A DNA stretch of 64,000 bases from Ceratopteris richardii (Eukaryota > Streptophyta > Polypodiopsida > Polypodiales > Pteridaceae), in contig CM035417.1 of NCBI GenBank assembly GCA_020310875.1, forward strand, positions 105,260,647 to 105,324,646, written 5' to 3'. A model generated the notes under the pieces. It made no database searches. It saw nothing but the letters and a program-made list of their open reading frames with translations, and had not been told where the DNA came from. The position numbers were made by a program, and so were the translations under genes. Below are positions 10,845 through 21,799 of this stretch, one piece after another. How positions within the stretch are numbered: the first letter of the stretch is position 1; the number at the start of each line of letters is the position of its first letter.

Positions 10845-11245
10845 CAAAATCATGATTCTCTGGTTGTCACAAATCGTGATTCTCTGGTTGTCTCAACATT
10901 GCTTTTGTCTCACAGAATCACAATTGTGCTGCTCTCACAAAATCGTGATTCTCTAGTTGTCACAAAATCATGATTCTCTAGTTGTCTCAACATTGCAATT
11001 GTCTCAGAGCATCACGATTGTCTCGCTCTCACAAAATCGTGATTCTCTAGTTGTTTGAACATCACGATTGTCTCATAGCATCACGATTGTCTTCCTCTCA
11101 CAAAATCATGATTCTCTAGTTGTCTCAACATCCCGATTGTCTTGCTCTCACAAAATTATGATTCTTTGGTTTTCTCAACATCAGGATTTTCTCATAACAT
11201 TGAAATTATCTTAGACAATCATGACATTTTCACACAATCATTGCT
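10845..11245 (+). repeat. Complex minisatellite in the element leader
   Basis: Many copies of short modules (TCACAAAATCGTGATTCTCT, AGTTGTCTCAACAT, CACGATTGTCTC) alternate in a higher-order array with unequal unit lengths. CGTGAT and ATCACG modules sit close together, so the array is also rich in short inverted repeats. It decays toward 11245. Confidence 0.9.
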
Positions 11246-12179
11246 AACTTAAACAAATACATAAATATCTCGAGAGGTTCTATTTGTCTATTTGACCCTC
11301 AGGAGCTTGAATTGACATAACTTTTTCATCCGCAATCTGTTTTTTGTGCTTTAGAGTTTGCTAAAAAGCTTGTTTCAGATCCAACATGAGCTCAACTATT
11401 TTTCTTAAAAAACATGTTTTGATTTTTGCATAGGGTAATTTAAATTTGACCTTCCAGTGAGATTAGGAAGCCAAGGGAGCTCCACGGATTTTTCAGCAAT
11501 ACATGGGGAAAATGGGTCTTCAAGAAATCTCTGAATCAAAATTTTCTATCAAATAGATTAGCATTAAAGCTTGATCTTAATTTGGGCCTTTTACAGGTCT
11601 AGTAAGATCCATTCAAGGGTGCCCAAAGCAAGGTAAAGTGCAAAATGAAGCAAGGTTTGGGGAGCACACTTATTGGACATGAGGCTGCTTTTCAGAGCAC
11701 TAGAGTTGAGGTCGGAAGAACTCTCAACCCCCTTAATCAATTTCTAGTAGATGCTAAGTGTGATTATTGGCACTGATTAATTAGGGTGACGCTAGGTACC
11801 AACCAAGTCCAAGAAACCCTAATTACTCAAGTTCAAGCATATCTAAGATAATGTTGCTACAAACACTTGGGAAAAAGAACAAAAACTAAACTATCGCACT
11901 TCAAGCGATGATAAAAACTGTTCATAAAGTGATGCAAGTTAGTGGAAAAAAAATGACAATCAAAGTAAAATGTAAAAAGGACAAGTGGTTGATACAAAGT
12001 AACACAACAACATGGTTTTACTTAGGAAAATTGGGTTAAGTCCCCAGAAGGCTTGGATATGATGTTCAAGGCCTACTAGGCTTGACTTCAAGAAGGGCCA
12101 ACAATTGCAAACCTAAAAACAACTTACCCTAGAGTAGATTTAGAGATTGAACAGAAAAAAATTTGCATGAAAATGGTAG
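11246..12179 (+). other. Leader or gag upstream sequence, no clear ORF
   Basis: Position within the element suggests leader and the start of gag. I see no convincing capsid motif. Confidence 0.35.
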
Positions 12180-13184
12180 AATTAGCTCAGGTTGTGCTCG
12201 AGGCCAATCAATTGTTCAATCAGACAAATTCTATCAAACTAGGTTTGCATTTCTAGGGCTTACTAGAAAGACTAGATCAGTTGGTAAACAAGTCACACAT
12301 TTCTTTACCTCCACAGGCTCAACCAATTGTTGAAAGAGAAATCTCACCACCAATGTAAGTTTATGTTTCTGATTCCATGGATGTTGGAACACCTCTTTCA
12401 ATTCAATAGTACTCTCAAGAGTTCTTGGGGGAAAATACAAGAATAAAAATGGGCCAAGGAGAAGGGTAATACCCCTCCTATTCTTGAAATTGATGATCTT
12501 CATGATCAATTTCCCCAAGACATTCCATCTATTTACGGAGACCAAGTAGAGCAACAAGAAGATAAAATATTAGATTTTGAATCTAATTCTTTACAAGAGT
12601 TTCCACAATTCATAGGCCCATGGGGATCTGAATCTCGTCATATCATAGCTTCTACAATATTGATAAGAAATGAAGACTTAGTGGTTCCAAGAAACATTGA
12701 AGTCATGAAGAACACTAAGGTGCAATGTCATCTCACCTTAGAAGAGCTGCTCAAAGTAAAACTTGAGTTGTGGAAACATGTGGCAAATCAGGTTCTAGAG
12801 CTTGGTTCCAATATGTCAAAATCACACGCTAAGCAAAAAGTTCTATAGATGCTTCTAGACAAAATAGGAGACATGAGTGAAGGTGTAGAAGGTAATACTT
12901 ATTTTCCAATCACCTACCAAGGTTACACAACCAAATCTGTCTTCGATTCAGGTGTGGGTGTTGCCATTGCAACCACCTCCTTATGGAAGCAATGGGGAAA
13001 ACACACATTAAGACCAACTAGAATGAAGCTTCAAATGGCTGACGGCCATGTTGAAAGACCTCAAGGATTGCTAGAAGGGATAACTCTAACCACTTGTGGT
13101 GTGGAGTTTGAACACACCTTTGCTATATGTGACTTTGGTAAAAATAATGTCTATGAAATGATCCTAAGAAGAACCTTCCTATGA
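12180..13184 (+). pseudogene. Gag C-terminus and aspartic protease, Athila/Tat-like
   Basis: Early blocks (LLERLDQLVNK, LPPQAQPIVEREI) are frameshifted. From about 12480 one frame runs to 13182, broken by a single TAG at 12846-12848, and includes LTLEELLKVKLELWKHV. The protease lies at 12903-13182: ITYQGYTTKSVFDSGVGVAI, with DSG in place of the usual DTG catalytic triad, then KLQMADGHVERPQG, and MILRRTFL where the family has ILGRPFL. The enzyme would cleave the element polyprotein. The in-frame stop and the ILGR change point to an inactive copy. Confidence 0.65.
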
Positions 13185-13488
13185 AAACAGTGAATAGTAA
13201 AAGATTGGTGAACAACTCCTTGTACTTGCAGCCCTTAGGGGTCACAACCAAGGTCAATCTAAATGATTATACCTTTAGAGATGTACCACCCTTATAGTGG
13301 AATCCTATCCACAAGGCACTAGAAGATTCAATCTCTGTGCATTATGTAAGTTCTTCTAATCCATCCTGGATGCATGAAGATACTCACTTATGGATGTGCA
13401 AGTTTGCAGAGGAAGAGGAAAGATGCCTAAAAGCGAGAGAAGAAGGAACTTCTCAAGGAGCCAGACTGGTTAGAGACCCAGCCTATAG
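13185..13488 (+). other. Protease-RT linker with stops
   Basis: Part of the same element. All frames contain stops or short ORFs only. Confidence 0.4.
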
Positions 13489-13779
13489 ATGATCTTTCCA
13501 GATGAGCAATTTGAGCCTCATGGTTGGGCAAAAATCCTACTCACCATGGACATCGTGGTCAATGAGGAACAATGGACACCCCATTGTGATGAGGAGGGTT
13601 ATGATATCTCTTTGTTCATGGGTGAACCCTTGCTAGAAGAGTCTAACTCTAATGAGGCCATAGAAGAAGAAGAAGAAGAGGATGGTAACGATCTAGAGTC
13701 CATTGTGATGGATAGTTTCTTTGATTCAGAGGATCACTATCTAGAAAATATAGGAGTATTTACCCAAAAAGAAGAATAA
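13489..13779 (+). pseudogene. Acidic linker segment of the same polyprotein
   Basis: A 97-codon stretch begins MIFPDEQFEPHGWAKILLT and ends in a run of Glu and Asp (EEEEEEDGNDLE). Acidic linkers between protease and RT occur in plant gypsy polyproteins. The position between protease and the RT start supports membership of this element; no specific domain is recognised. Confidence 0.45.
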
Positions 13780-14075
13780 CCTCTCACAAGCATTAAATAT
13801 GTAAATTCAATGGATGAAAGTGAAGGTGGTCAAAAGAAAAAGAAAAGAAATGTGGTGAAACAAGCAGAGAAGGAATCATTGTTTGAAGTATTAGAGAATT
13901 TCATGAAATATGAAGGTGAAGATCGAAAAATTTTGTTACAGATGTCTAAGAGAGAGGCCATCACAAGAGGTGTATGATAATAAAGAAAAAACCAAAAAAA
14001 TTGTAGTAACCATTGAAGAGAATGAAGAATGATGTACATACATAGGGGAAGACATAAGTGAAGAAGTAGTATACC

Positions 14076-14290
14076 TTGTTGCTTTATTAAGGGAATAAAG
14101 GGATGTGTTTGTGTGCGGACCTATAGAGGCCTAAAGGGGGTAGATCCAAAAATATGCTCTCATATGATCCCCATGATGGTTGATTCCAATCCCACCAAAT
14201 AAAATCCCTCTACATATAATGGCACTTATGTAGCCAAAATAAAAGAAGAAATCGACAGACTGATTGAACCTAGATTTATCTATGAGATCC
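14076..14290 (+). pseudogene. pol: Reverse transcriptase N-terminal fragment (gypsy)
   Basis: Translation with stops gives LLRE-RDVF, a DLKGVDPK-like block (family: DLKGI.P.I), CSHMIPMM, and AKIKEEIDRLIEPRFIYEI, which is the conserved entry to gypsy RT. Homology ends at about 14290, where sequence of a minus-strand gag relic begins, so the catalytic palm and everything downstream is lost. Confidence 0.7.
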
Positions 14291-14636
14291 TTTGAGCTTT
14301 GATGGAAAGCCTTGAGTAAGCACACCTCCTTGATTGAACATGAACTCCTCCTTATCCTTTACCTTCTTGTTATCTTCATAATATGTATACTCCATATCAT
14401 TTGTAATGGTTTTCTCATCTTCAAACATTGTTGATTTAGATTCTTGAGGATGAGTGTCTTGATTGATCAATGATGCTAGCTCTTGGACTTGGCTTCCTTT
14501 GCACAATTGATTCTCACACTAAATTGCTTGATTGATAGCCTCATCTAAAGTATTTACTTGAGATGTAGAGGGTAAACGATCCTTTATTGCATCTCTTAGA
14601 CCACTTTGAATTCGATTAACTAGATAGTCTTCTTGA
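14276..14636 (-). pseudogene. gag: gypsy gag relic, segment left of the CACTA element
   Basis: The minus strand encodes a capsid-like QEDYLVNRIQSGLRDAIKDR, a DEAINQAI block, then a polar linker with VQELASLINQDTHPQE. This resembles the capsid C-terminus of plant gypsy Gag (GL..I...L......EA...A...E). Its upstream part is at 20374-20470, on the other side of the CACTA insertion; the frame continues across once one TGA copy is discounted. There is at least one internal stop. Confidence 0.6.
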
Positions 14637-14665
14637 CACTACAAGGAATAAGGGTGCATAGTGAC
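14637..14665 (+). repeat. Left terminal inverted repeat of the CACTA element
   Basis: CACTACAAGGAATAAGGG followed by TGCATAGTGACG. About 24 of 29 positions match the reversed right end. Confidence 0.92.
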
Positions 14666-14943
14666 GGTTAGAGCGACACAATTTCATCGCTATAAAATTG
14701 CAAAATGCATCGCAAGGAGCATCGAGTGTGGACCGTCGATTAAACGACGAGCCAAACGATGTTTTTTTTTGACGTGTGAAAGACCACGATTGGAATGTAT
14801 TGAACATGAAGCAGAGTATGGTACTTTTGAGCGTGCACCATCACCTGGTCAACATGATAATGCTTGGGTATGTATTTTTTATATAAATTAATGTCATTAT
14901 TTTATTTAAAAACCATATACAAAATCAAATTACTATTGATATA
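14666..14943 (+). other. CACTA 5' subterminal zone and possible first exon
   Basis: CATCGC, CGTCG and CGACG motifs recur between 14668 and 14760. An ORF (14661-14891) overlaps the terminal repeat; a GTATGT donor near 14868 and a TACAAG acceptor near 14946 could splice it to the next ORF. No domain is recognised. Confidence 0.4.
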
Positions 14944-15657
14944 CAAGAATACTTGCTCGATGATGATGATGATGATAATTTTTCTCATAATGTTAATACA
15001 CCTCGTACATGTCATGGACTTGTTGTTCATCAATTACAAGCAAAGGTTTCTAGAAATCCACTACCTCCTAGTTTAGAGACTGAAAGGACTGGAGATTATC
15101 CATTTCCAGCTCGTGATCGTTCTCTAGTACAAACATATGGTAGAAGAAGATATGGAGGATGGAATAGAGGACCACTTCCTTTAGATGGAGAGGTTTTCAA
15201 CTTTTGGGGTAATCGCTATATGATTGCTCCATCCACTATTACTAATGCTAGTCGTGGTCTCTTTATTGTAGAGGATTTGTGTGTGCCTCCGAATTCTGAA
15301 GTCACTCTTATGTCATTTTGTGGTCCTATATATGGATGGGGAGATTGGCATCGACTTTCACGTTATGTTCAAAGCATGAGTACTTATGGAATATGCTTGA
15401 ACGCAGCATCCCTTACTAGTAGAAGGATTTTACATGCAGAAAATGAAAGATTATATATTGATGGAAGAACTTAACGCATGGAAATGTAGCAGGTTTAATA
15501 AATACTAGTCGAGGGTTACATAATAGTTCAAGGACTAATTGCATATTTGAGGAGAATAGTCATGAATCACCATACGTGAGTAGAGATGTATCAAGATACA
15601 TAGTTGTCAATGCTATTACTACATTACATGCTGGCGATGAAAGTGAATTATGGATAG
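14944..15657 (+). pseudogene. SET-domain-like ORF inside the CACTA element
   Basis: After an acidic start (six Asp codons), 14953-15474 encodes a segment like the first half of a SET domain: PSTITNASRGLFIVEDL (family: S.I..AG.GLFA), LMSFCGPIYGW, then ENERLYIDGR. A single frameshift at 15472-15477 leads into HGNVAGLINTS (family: GN.ARFINHS), RTNC, VSRYIVVNAITTLHAGDE and ELWI (family: GEEL..(D)Y). SET proteins transfer methyl groups from S-adenosylmethionine to lysine. Here the NHS motif is NTS, the terminal Tyr is not seen and the frame is broken, so activity is doubtful. It directly abuts the tnp2 remnant and may be a captured host gene piece. Assignment is by motif recognition only. Confidence 0.55.
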
Positions 15658-16188
15658 CGTAGAGTTAAAAGTATATCATCTTCTTGATCCTATGCATATA
15701 TTCAAGAATATTGGTTATTCACTATGGCAGCATCTTCTTGGACTAAAAGATACCATAGCATCAAGGAATGATTTGAAAGATAAAAGAAAAAACCAAAGTT
15801 ATGGCCAGTTTTTGATAGACATCGACAGGAAACGACTTATGCACCTGCTCCTTGGATACTTACAACAAAAGGGATACAGACTATCAACAATAGAATTCAA
15901 TTGATTAGGACTCCTGCAGGATATGGAGCATCTTTTCAAAACATGTTTACTATGGATGATAAGAGCTTATCTGGGTTAAAGACCCATGACTATCATAACT
16001 TTTTGAAACATATTGTACCTTTGGTTATCGATGGATGTACAACGAAAGGAGTACGAGATGTGATCTATCGTCTTGGATCGCTTATAAGGTAATTATGATA
16101 TTTTTATATTTAATATATATGAATATTAGATATCTTTTATTTTTCAATTAACTTGTTTATAATTTTTTTTATGATATGTATAGGTGGA
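15650..16188 (+). pseudogene. CACTA transposase (tnp2) C-terminal region
   Basis: YHLLDPMHIFKNIGYSLWQH, then GLKDTIASRNDLKD, then after a frameshift near 15805 a PAPWILT block and QLIRTPAGYGASFQNMF, LSGLKTHDYHNFLKHIVPL. These are the conserved blocks that follow the catalytic part in plant CACTA TNP2 proteins. A good intron (GT at 16089, AG at 16183) joins LIR to WITSKEIDKN. The upstream catalytic region (Transposase_21 with its acidic residues) is missing and is replaced by the SET-like ORF, so no active transposase can be made from this copy. Confidence 0.85.
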
Positions 16189-16688
16189 TTACATCAAAAG
16201 AGATTGACAAAAACTCGATCCCATAAAAAAAATGTGAATGCAAAGAGCTACTATGTTTGATGGAGAAAGAACTTCCTACTTCATTTTTTGATATTCAAGT
16301 TCATTTATTAGTCCATCTTGTAGATGAAATAGAGATTGCAGGTGTTGTCAACACTCGATGGATGTTTTGGGTCGAGCAATTTATGGGAATATTAAAAGGT
16401 TATGTGCGACAAAGAGCGAAACCAGAAGGATCCATGGCAAAGGCTTGGATGCTTGAAGAGTGCATGTATTACGTTAGTGAGTACCTTGAAAGAGTTCATG
16501 AAGAAACTCCACATGCATGGACCAAAGAGTCTTCTTCAAAAATAACAGATGAGGTATTATTAGGTAAGGGAGTTCCATTTTTATTTACATTTCAAGAAAA
16601 AAATGATGTTTCTACTTTTGTGGCATATAATAGCGAATGCATGCAAGCATTCCTTAGCGAGTACAAACAAGAACTTCAAAATCTCTGA
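16189..16688 (+). pseudogene. DUF4218-like segment of the CACTA protein
   Basis: MEKELPTSFFDIQVHLLVHL, then DEIEIAGVVNTRWMFWVEQF, MGILKGYVRQRAKPEGSMAK and a LEECMYYVSEYLERV block match the DUF4218 domain that follows TNP2 in plant CACTA elements. The frame is open from 16257 to 16686 (143 codons). Just upstream, 16200-16256 is frameshifted (a stop before KCECKELLCL). The role of DUF4218 in transposition is not established. Confidence 0.85.
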
Positions 16689-16916
16689 AGTAAAAGGTGA
16701 AGGAACAAAAGATATAGATGTAATCTCGATATATATGAGATTACAAATATATCTTCTTTTATAGATTGGCTATATAGTCGTTTGCAACGCGCCAACGCAA
16801 ATAATGAAGAAGATGAGCAGATAGGTTGTGAATGAAAGGTAATTTTATTTTAATAATATTTTGTTTTTTCATATATGTATATTAGTTTCTATTTACTAAT
16901 TTAATTTCTTTTGCAG

Positions 16917-17771
16917 GCTTGAATGTTCACTAATTTATGGGCTTTTGGAGAGCATATTAGAATCAAAGCCATTGATTCTTTACGTAAAATAGAGGATTCT
17001 AGTATTGTTGCTTCTTTCAAGCAACTATCACGTGCTAGCTCAAAAGACACGAACCTAATAGATGGCGAACTTGGTTATGTAGGAACTATTGTTGGTATCT
17101 ACGAAATTTCATTTCATACATTCAAACAGGTAGAAAAAAGTTTATATTTTTTATGATAGAGTTAGTTATTTATTTAAGCACCTAATAATGGGTTTTTGTT
17201 TTTATATATTTTGATAGGTCATTTTGAAGGTTGATTGGTTTCGAGCCGAGTATAAAGATAGTAATTCCACATTAAGAAAGGAATTATCTGGGTTTTGGGC
17301 AATTGATTCTTCCAAGGTAATGCGATCTACTAAAGAACCATATATTCTTCCTAGGCATATTGAACAAGAATTTTTTTATAAAAACCCAGATGCTCACCCT
17401 TGGTGGCAAGTCATTCATGTTCAACCTAGAGGTAGGTCATTGTTTGAACACTTTGTTGTTAGAGAGATCGAAGAAAGTCCTCTTGATGATTTAGCATCAG
17501 ATACTGATACATCAACATCTGAAAGAGAAATTAGAATCATTATACGTGATAATCATACTAATATTTTTGATGAAGAGGATAATACTCTACATGTTGATTC
17601 TACTGATGAGGAAGAGGAATTACCAGAAATTGATATTAATCCATCAATAGATGATGTGACTCATGAGAACACAGATTTAACAATAGAAGAAATAAATGAA
17701 ATCAATAAGGATAATGAAGATGAGATTATATTGATGTCTTACCAAAATGATGGAAATAATGAAAACATATG
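16917..17771 (+). CDS. DUF4216-like exons of the CACTA element
   Basis: An intron (GT 16839, AG 16916) precedes MFTNLWAFGEHIRIKAIDSL. This exon runs through GYVGTIVGIYEISFHTFKQ to a donor at 17130; a second intron (17130-17217) is followed by VILKVDWFRAEYKD, EPYILPRHIEQEFFYKNPDA and HPWWQVIHVQPRGR. The pattern matches DUF4216, which ends many CACTA proteins. The tail is strongly acidic (DEEDNTLH, DEEEELPEID). No stop interrupts the spliced frame before TGA at 17770. The family function is unknown. Confidence 0.75.
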
Positions 17772-18250
17772 AGCAGATTAGATAGTAAATTCTACGCTAG
17801 TTATCGATCAGTAACTTGACGCTTCTGAATGGATATCAGATAATAGATCAACTTGAATAATGATGAATCCTACTAGAGAGATAAAATCATGTTCTTTTAA
17901 GTCATAACATGAAGCTCGAGGGTATGCCTAATTATTTTATATATAGCTTTATCTTCGAGGAGCAAATTTTTATCATGTATGTATGCATATGTGTGTGTAT
18001 TCATGTGTATTATATGTATACATATGTTAGTATGCATATATATCTATTTTCATGTATATGTATGTGTGTGCATGTGTGTGATATATGTATACATGTGTTA
18101 GTATGCATATGTGTATATATGCATATGCATTTATGTAAAATATTCATGTATTCATGTAATATATGCAAGTGTTTGTAATTGTGTATGCATGTATAAGTAT
18201 ACATTTGCGCATGTAGGCATGTATATGTGATGTGTACATGTAAATATGTA

Positions 18251-18253
<3 letters not shown>
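17772..18253 (+). other. CACTA 3' non-coding, GT/AT-rich
   Basis: Transition from coding to low-complexity ATGTGTGTAT and ATGCATATGT sequence. It may include the transcript 3' end; no clear signal singled out. Confidence 0.5.
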
Positions 18254-19056
<803 letters not shown>

Positions 19057-19059
19057 TAT

Positions 19060-20018
19060 ATCATTGTGCATGCATGTGTGTATGTATGTGTTTCTATATG
19101 TGTGTATGCATGTGTGTATGTATGTGTATCTATATGTGCGTATGCATGTGTTGTGTGTGTGTGTGTATATGCATTAAAATGTATATATGCATGTAAATAT
19201 GATTATAGGAGTCTATGTGTGTGTACATATGATTATGCATGTGTATGTGTATGTAAGTCTGTGTATGTGTATGTGAGTATGTGTATGTATCTATGTGTAT
19301 TCATTATATGTGTGTAACTGCATGCATGTGTATGTGTGTGTAAAAATATGCATGTATGTGTGTGTATGTGTAAATGTGCATGTATGTGTATATGTGTGTA
19401 AATGTGCATGTATGATGTATATGTGTGTGTGTATGCATGTATTTGTACCTCTAGTCTCACTCTTTTCTCTCTCACTCTCTCTCATATACATACATACATA
19501 CATAAACACACATACTCATATCCACGTGTATATACATAAAAGCAATGTGTACCGTGCATTATCACGATGATGATCCATAAGTGTCCGCATCTCTTTTAGA
19601 CACCACTTATGCGACCATCCTGTCCCAAACTCTATCTCAAGTGAACTAAGTACGTATTTTTTATCCCTCTCATCATGCGCACTACAAAAATAAAAAAAAA
19701 ATCATGTAAATAAAACATAAGATATTTGTATGCATATGTGTGTGTATGCATTATGTATGTGTATGTATGCATGTGCATTATGTATGCATATGTGTGTGTA
19801 TGCATATATGTGTGTGTATGCATATATGTGTGTGTGCATGTATATGTGTGTATGCATGTGTACGCGTGTGTATGCATCATTATGTGTGTATGTGTGTATA
19901 TGTGTGTGTATATGTGTGTGTGTGTCTATGTGTATGTGTGTGTGTTTATGTGTGTATATGTGTGTGTGTATGCATATGTATGTGTGTGTGTGTGCATGCA
20001 TACCTGGCTTCAAGAGCT
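19060..20018. repeat. GT/AT-rich cryptic simple sequence
   Basis: Diffuse arrays of TGTGTATGTATGC, TGCATATGTG and related words, mainly 19066-19450 and 19726-20000. Between them, 19560-19625 is ordinary sequence containing CACTTATGCGACC, a motif shared with the CACTA subterminal zone. All long frames here (VCVCV, THTYM) are repeat artefacts. Confidence 0.85.
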
Positions 20019-20044
20019 CCTCTCTCTCTCTCTCTCTCTCTCTT
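20019..20044. repeat. (CT)n microsatellite
   Basis: About 12 CT units near the right end of the CACTA element. Confidence 0.9.
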
Positions 20045-20099
20045 TGTGCGTCCAAATCCCGGCACAAATGTGCTATGAGAAATTGAATTTTTTTTTTTA

Positions 20100-20341
20100 A
20101 CATTCTAGAGCGTCGCTTATACGACGCTCTGGAACACAGGATGCCGCTTATGCGATGATAAAACATCGAAGCCAGTTTGCCAATATCGCAAATAGCATCG
20201 CTAATTAGCGATCGCTAAGTTTTAGTGCCGCTTAGCATCGCTTACGCGATGATCGCTCATAAAAAAAAAATAGAACCGTCGCTTATGCGACGGTAGTGTT
20301 GCATAAGTGACAGATCCCATTTTTTTTTTCAATTCAAGGGC
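20100..20341. repeat. CACTA 3' subterminal hairpin cluster
   Basis: Contains palindromes AGAGCGTCG-CTTATA-CGACGCTCT (20107-20130) and CCGTCGC-TTAT-GCGACGG (20276-20293), plus further GCTTATGCGA and GCTTACGCGA motifs. In CACTA elements such repeated subterminal motifs bind the second transposon protein (TNPA-type); binding here is inferred. Confidence 0.75.
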
Positions 20342-20370
20342 GTCACTATGCCCCCCTATTTCTAGTAGTG
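20342..20370 (-). repeat. Right terminal inverted repeat of the CACTA element
   Basis: Reversed it reads CACTACTAGAAATAGGGG then GGCATAGTGACG. The target duplication TGA follows at 20371-20373. Confidence 0.92.
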
Positions 20371-20373
20371 TGA

Positions 20374-20470
20374 TATGTGGATGCTTGAAACAAATTTCTA
20401 AAGTTTGAATCAAATTTTGCAATTGAGCAATCACCTTGTCATGACTTCGTTTCAAAATCTTGGAGTTTTT
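20374..20470 (-). pseudogene. gag: gypsy gag relic, segment right of the CACTA element
   Basis: The minus strand encodes a capsid-like piece with CSIAKFDSNFRNLFQAST. It is the upstream neighbour of the segment at 14276-14636; the two are separated only by the CACTA element and its TGA duplication. Confidence 0.6.
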
Positions 20471-21700
20471 TAAATATATAATTCAAAGTAAATTCAATAT
20501 TTTGGAGTATGGATATGGATTCCATCGTTCTTGACATGAACTTGATGTGGGCAATCTTGCCAAAATGTAAGGGGAGCACTAGATTATGCCCTTTGACTAG
20601 ACTAGACAAGATTTTGGAAGTATACCTTTGATTATAAGATCACCAATGTAGGGAAAATAATATTCGACCTTGGCAAAAATATCTTTGGTAGATGATCCTA
20701 ACTATGTGCGAATCATCTTTATTTTGAAAGAACTTGTGTTGTCTTTGGGTAGTCGTATAGGTTTGTTATTTTTTATTTATGTATCTCGCAGGCATTATGC
20801 TCATTCATTTCTAACTTCCTCATTTCAACGATTCGAGTTCAAGAATAGTACATTATAAGACCAAACTCCTTTACAAAATCAAAAAGCAATGAGCCAATCA
20901 ACCTTTGGATCAATACCATTACCTTAAAATTCCCTTCGGTTCAAATGCCTCTAGCTTATTATACACCCATGGTCTATAAGTACGACCAAAGTCCTTCAAA
21001 GAAATAGAAATCAGCATGCCTATTAGAACTTTATGCCAATGACTGGGTAATTGCATGTCACTTCTCTAAGGGATACTTAGATCTTGTGAGTATTATGTGT
21101 TAAACATGCACAATACTCCACGCTCATGAGATCCAACTAATGATCCATTAGTCTTGAAGTTGTAAAGTCCCCATTATGAGGAGAATCCATCTTGTGAATT
21201 GGACATCAAGTGGATGTATTACATGTAACCAAGATGGTAGCAATAGGTGACCATATGTGGGTTTGACCTTTGGGTTGAATATGTCAAAGTTTAAAGGAAA
21301 TTTGTATCTAAGATAGAACTAAGGAACACTACCTAAAATACCCAATTTGGAGGTAAATTCACTAGTTTTCATCAGTATTGGGGCACCCTCACGTGGCTTG
21401 GGAGTTCATAAACCACTTCGGTTAGTTATTAACACATAAATCCTCTCTCCCAATGAATCAAGGTTACTTTTGCTTTGGAAAATGCCAAAAACATGGCTCT
21501 AGTGATTCTCGAGCAGAAGTTGCTCGATCATGAATGCCCACGTGAGAGTTGTTGCACTCTTTTCCACCCAACCACACAAGTATAATTAGTCCTCTCTCTC
21601 TCTCTCTCCACACTACCATACATGTGGTTAGATGCATGAGCGCCACTTCCTCTTATGCTTCTCTTATAAATAAGAGGTGATTCCCACTCGTACTGACATA
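20471..21700. other. Probable 3' LTR and flank of the chromovirus-like element
   Basis: No ORF of note. The right edge at 21703 is an LTR start on the minus strand (TGTTATGTCAGTACG); the left edge of that LTR could not be placed. A (CT)n tract lies at 21592-21608. Confidence 0.4.
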
Positions 21701-21703
21701 ACA

Positions 21704-21716
21704 TTTTCCTTCCCAT
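21704..21716 (-). promoter_or_regulatory. Polypurine tract of the chromovirus-like element
   Basis: The minus strand reads ATGGGAAGGAAAA directly before the TGTTATGTC LTR start at 21703, after the end of the pol remnant. Confidence 0.55.
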
Positions 21717-21799
21717 TAAAATCATTTTGTCCTCAAAATGAGGTTGGAAGGCATAATAGAGAAAGAGAAAGAATAATATAATTGCTCGAACTAAATTAA

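Noticed and set aside
10845-11245. Possible CRISPR-like array
   Set aside because: The spacing is irregular, spacers are themselves repeats, and the DNA is eukaryotic; it is a minisatellite.
14661-14891. First ORF of the CACTA as a transposase exon
   Set aside because: It overlaps the terminal inverted repeat and has no recognised motif; kept only as a possible first exon.
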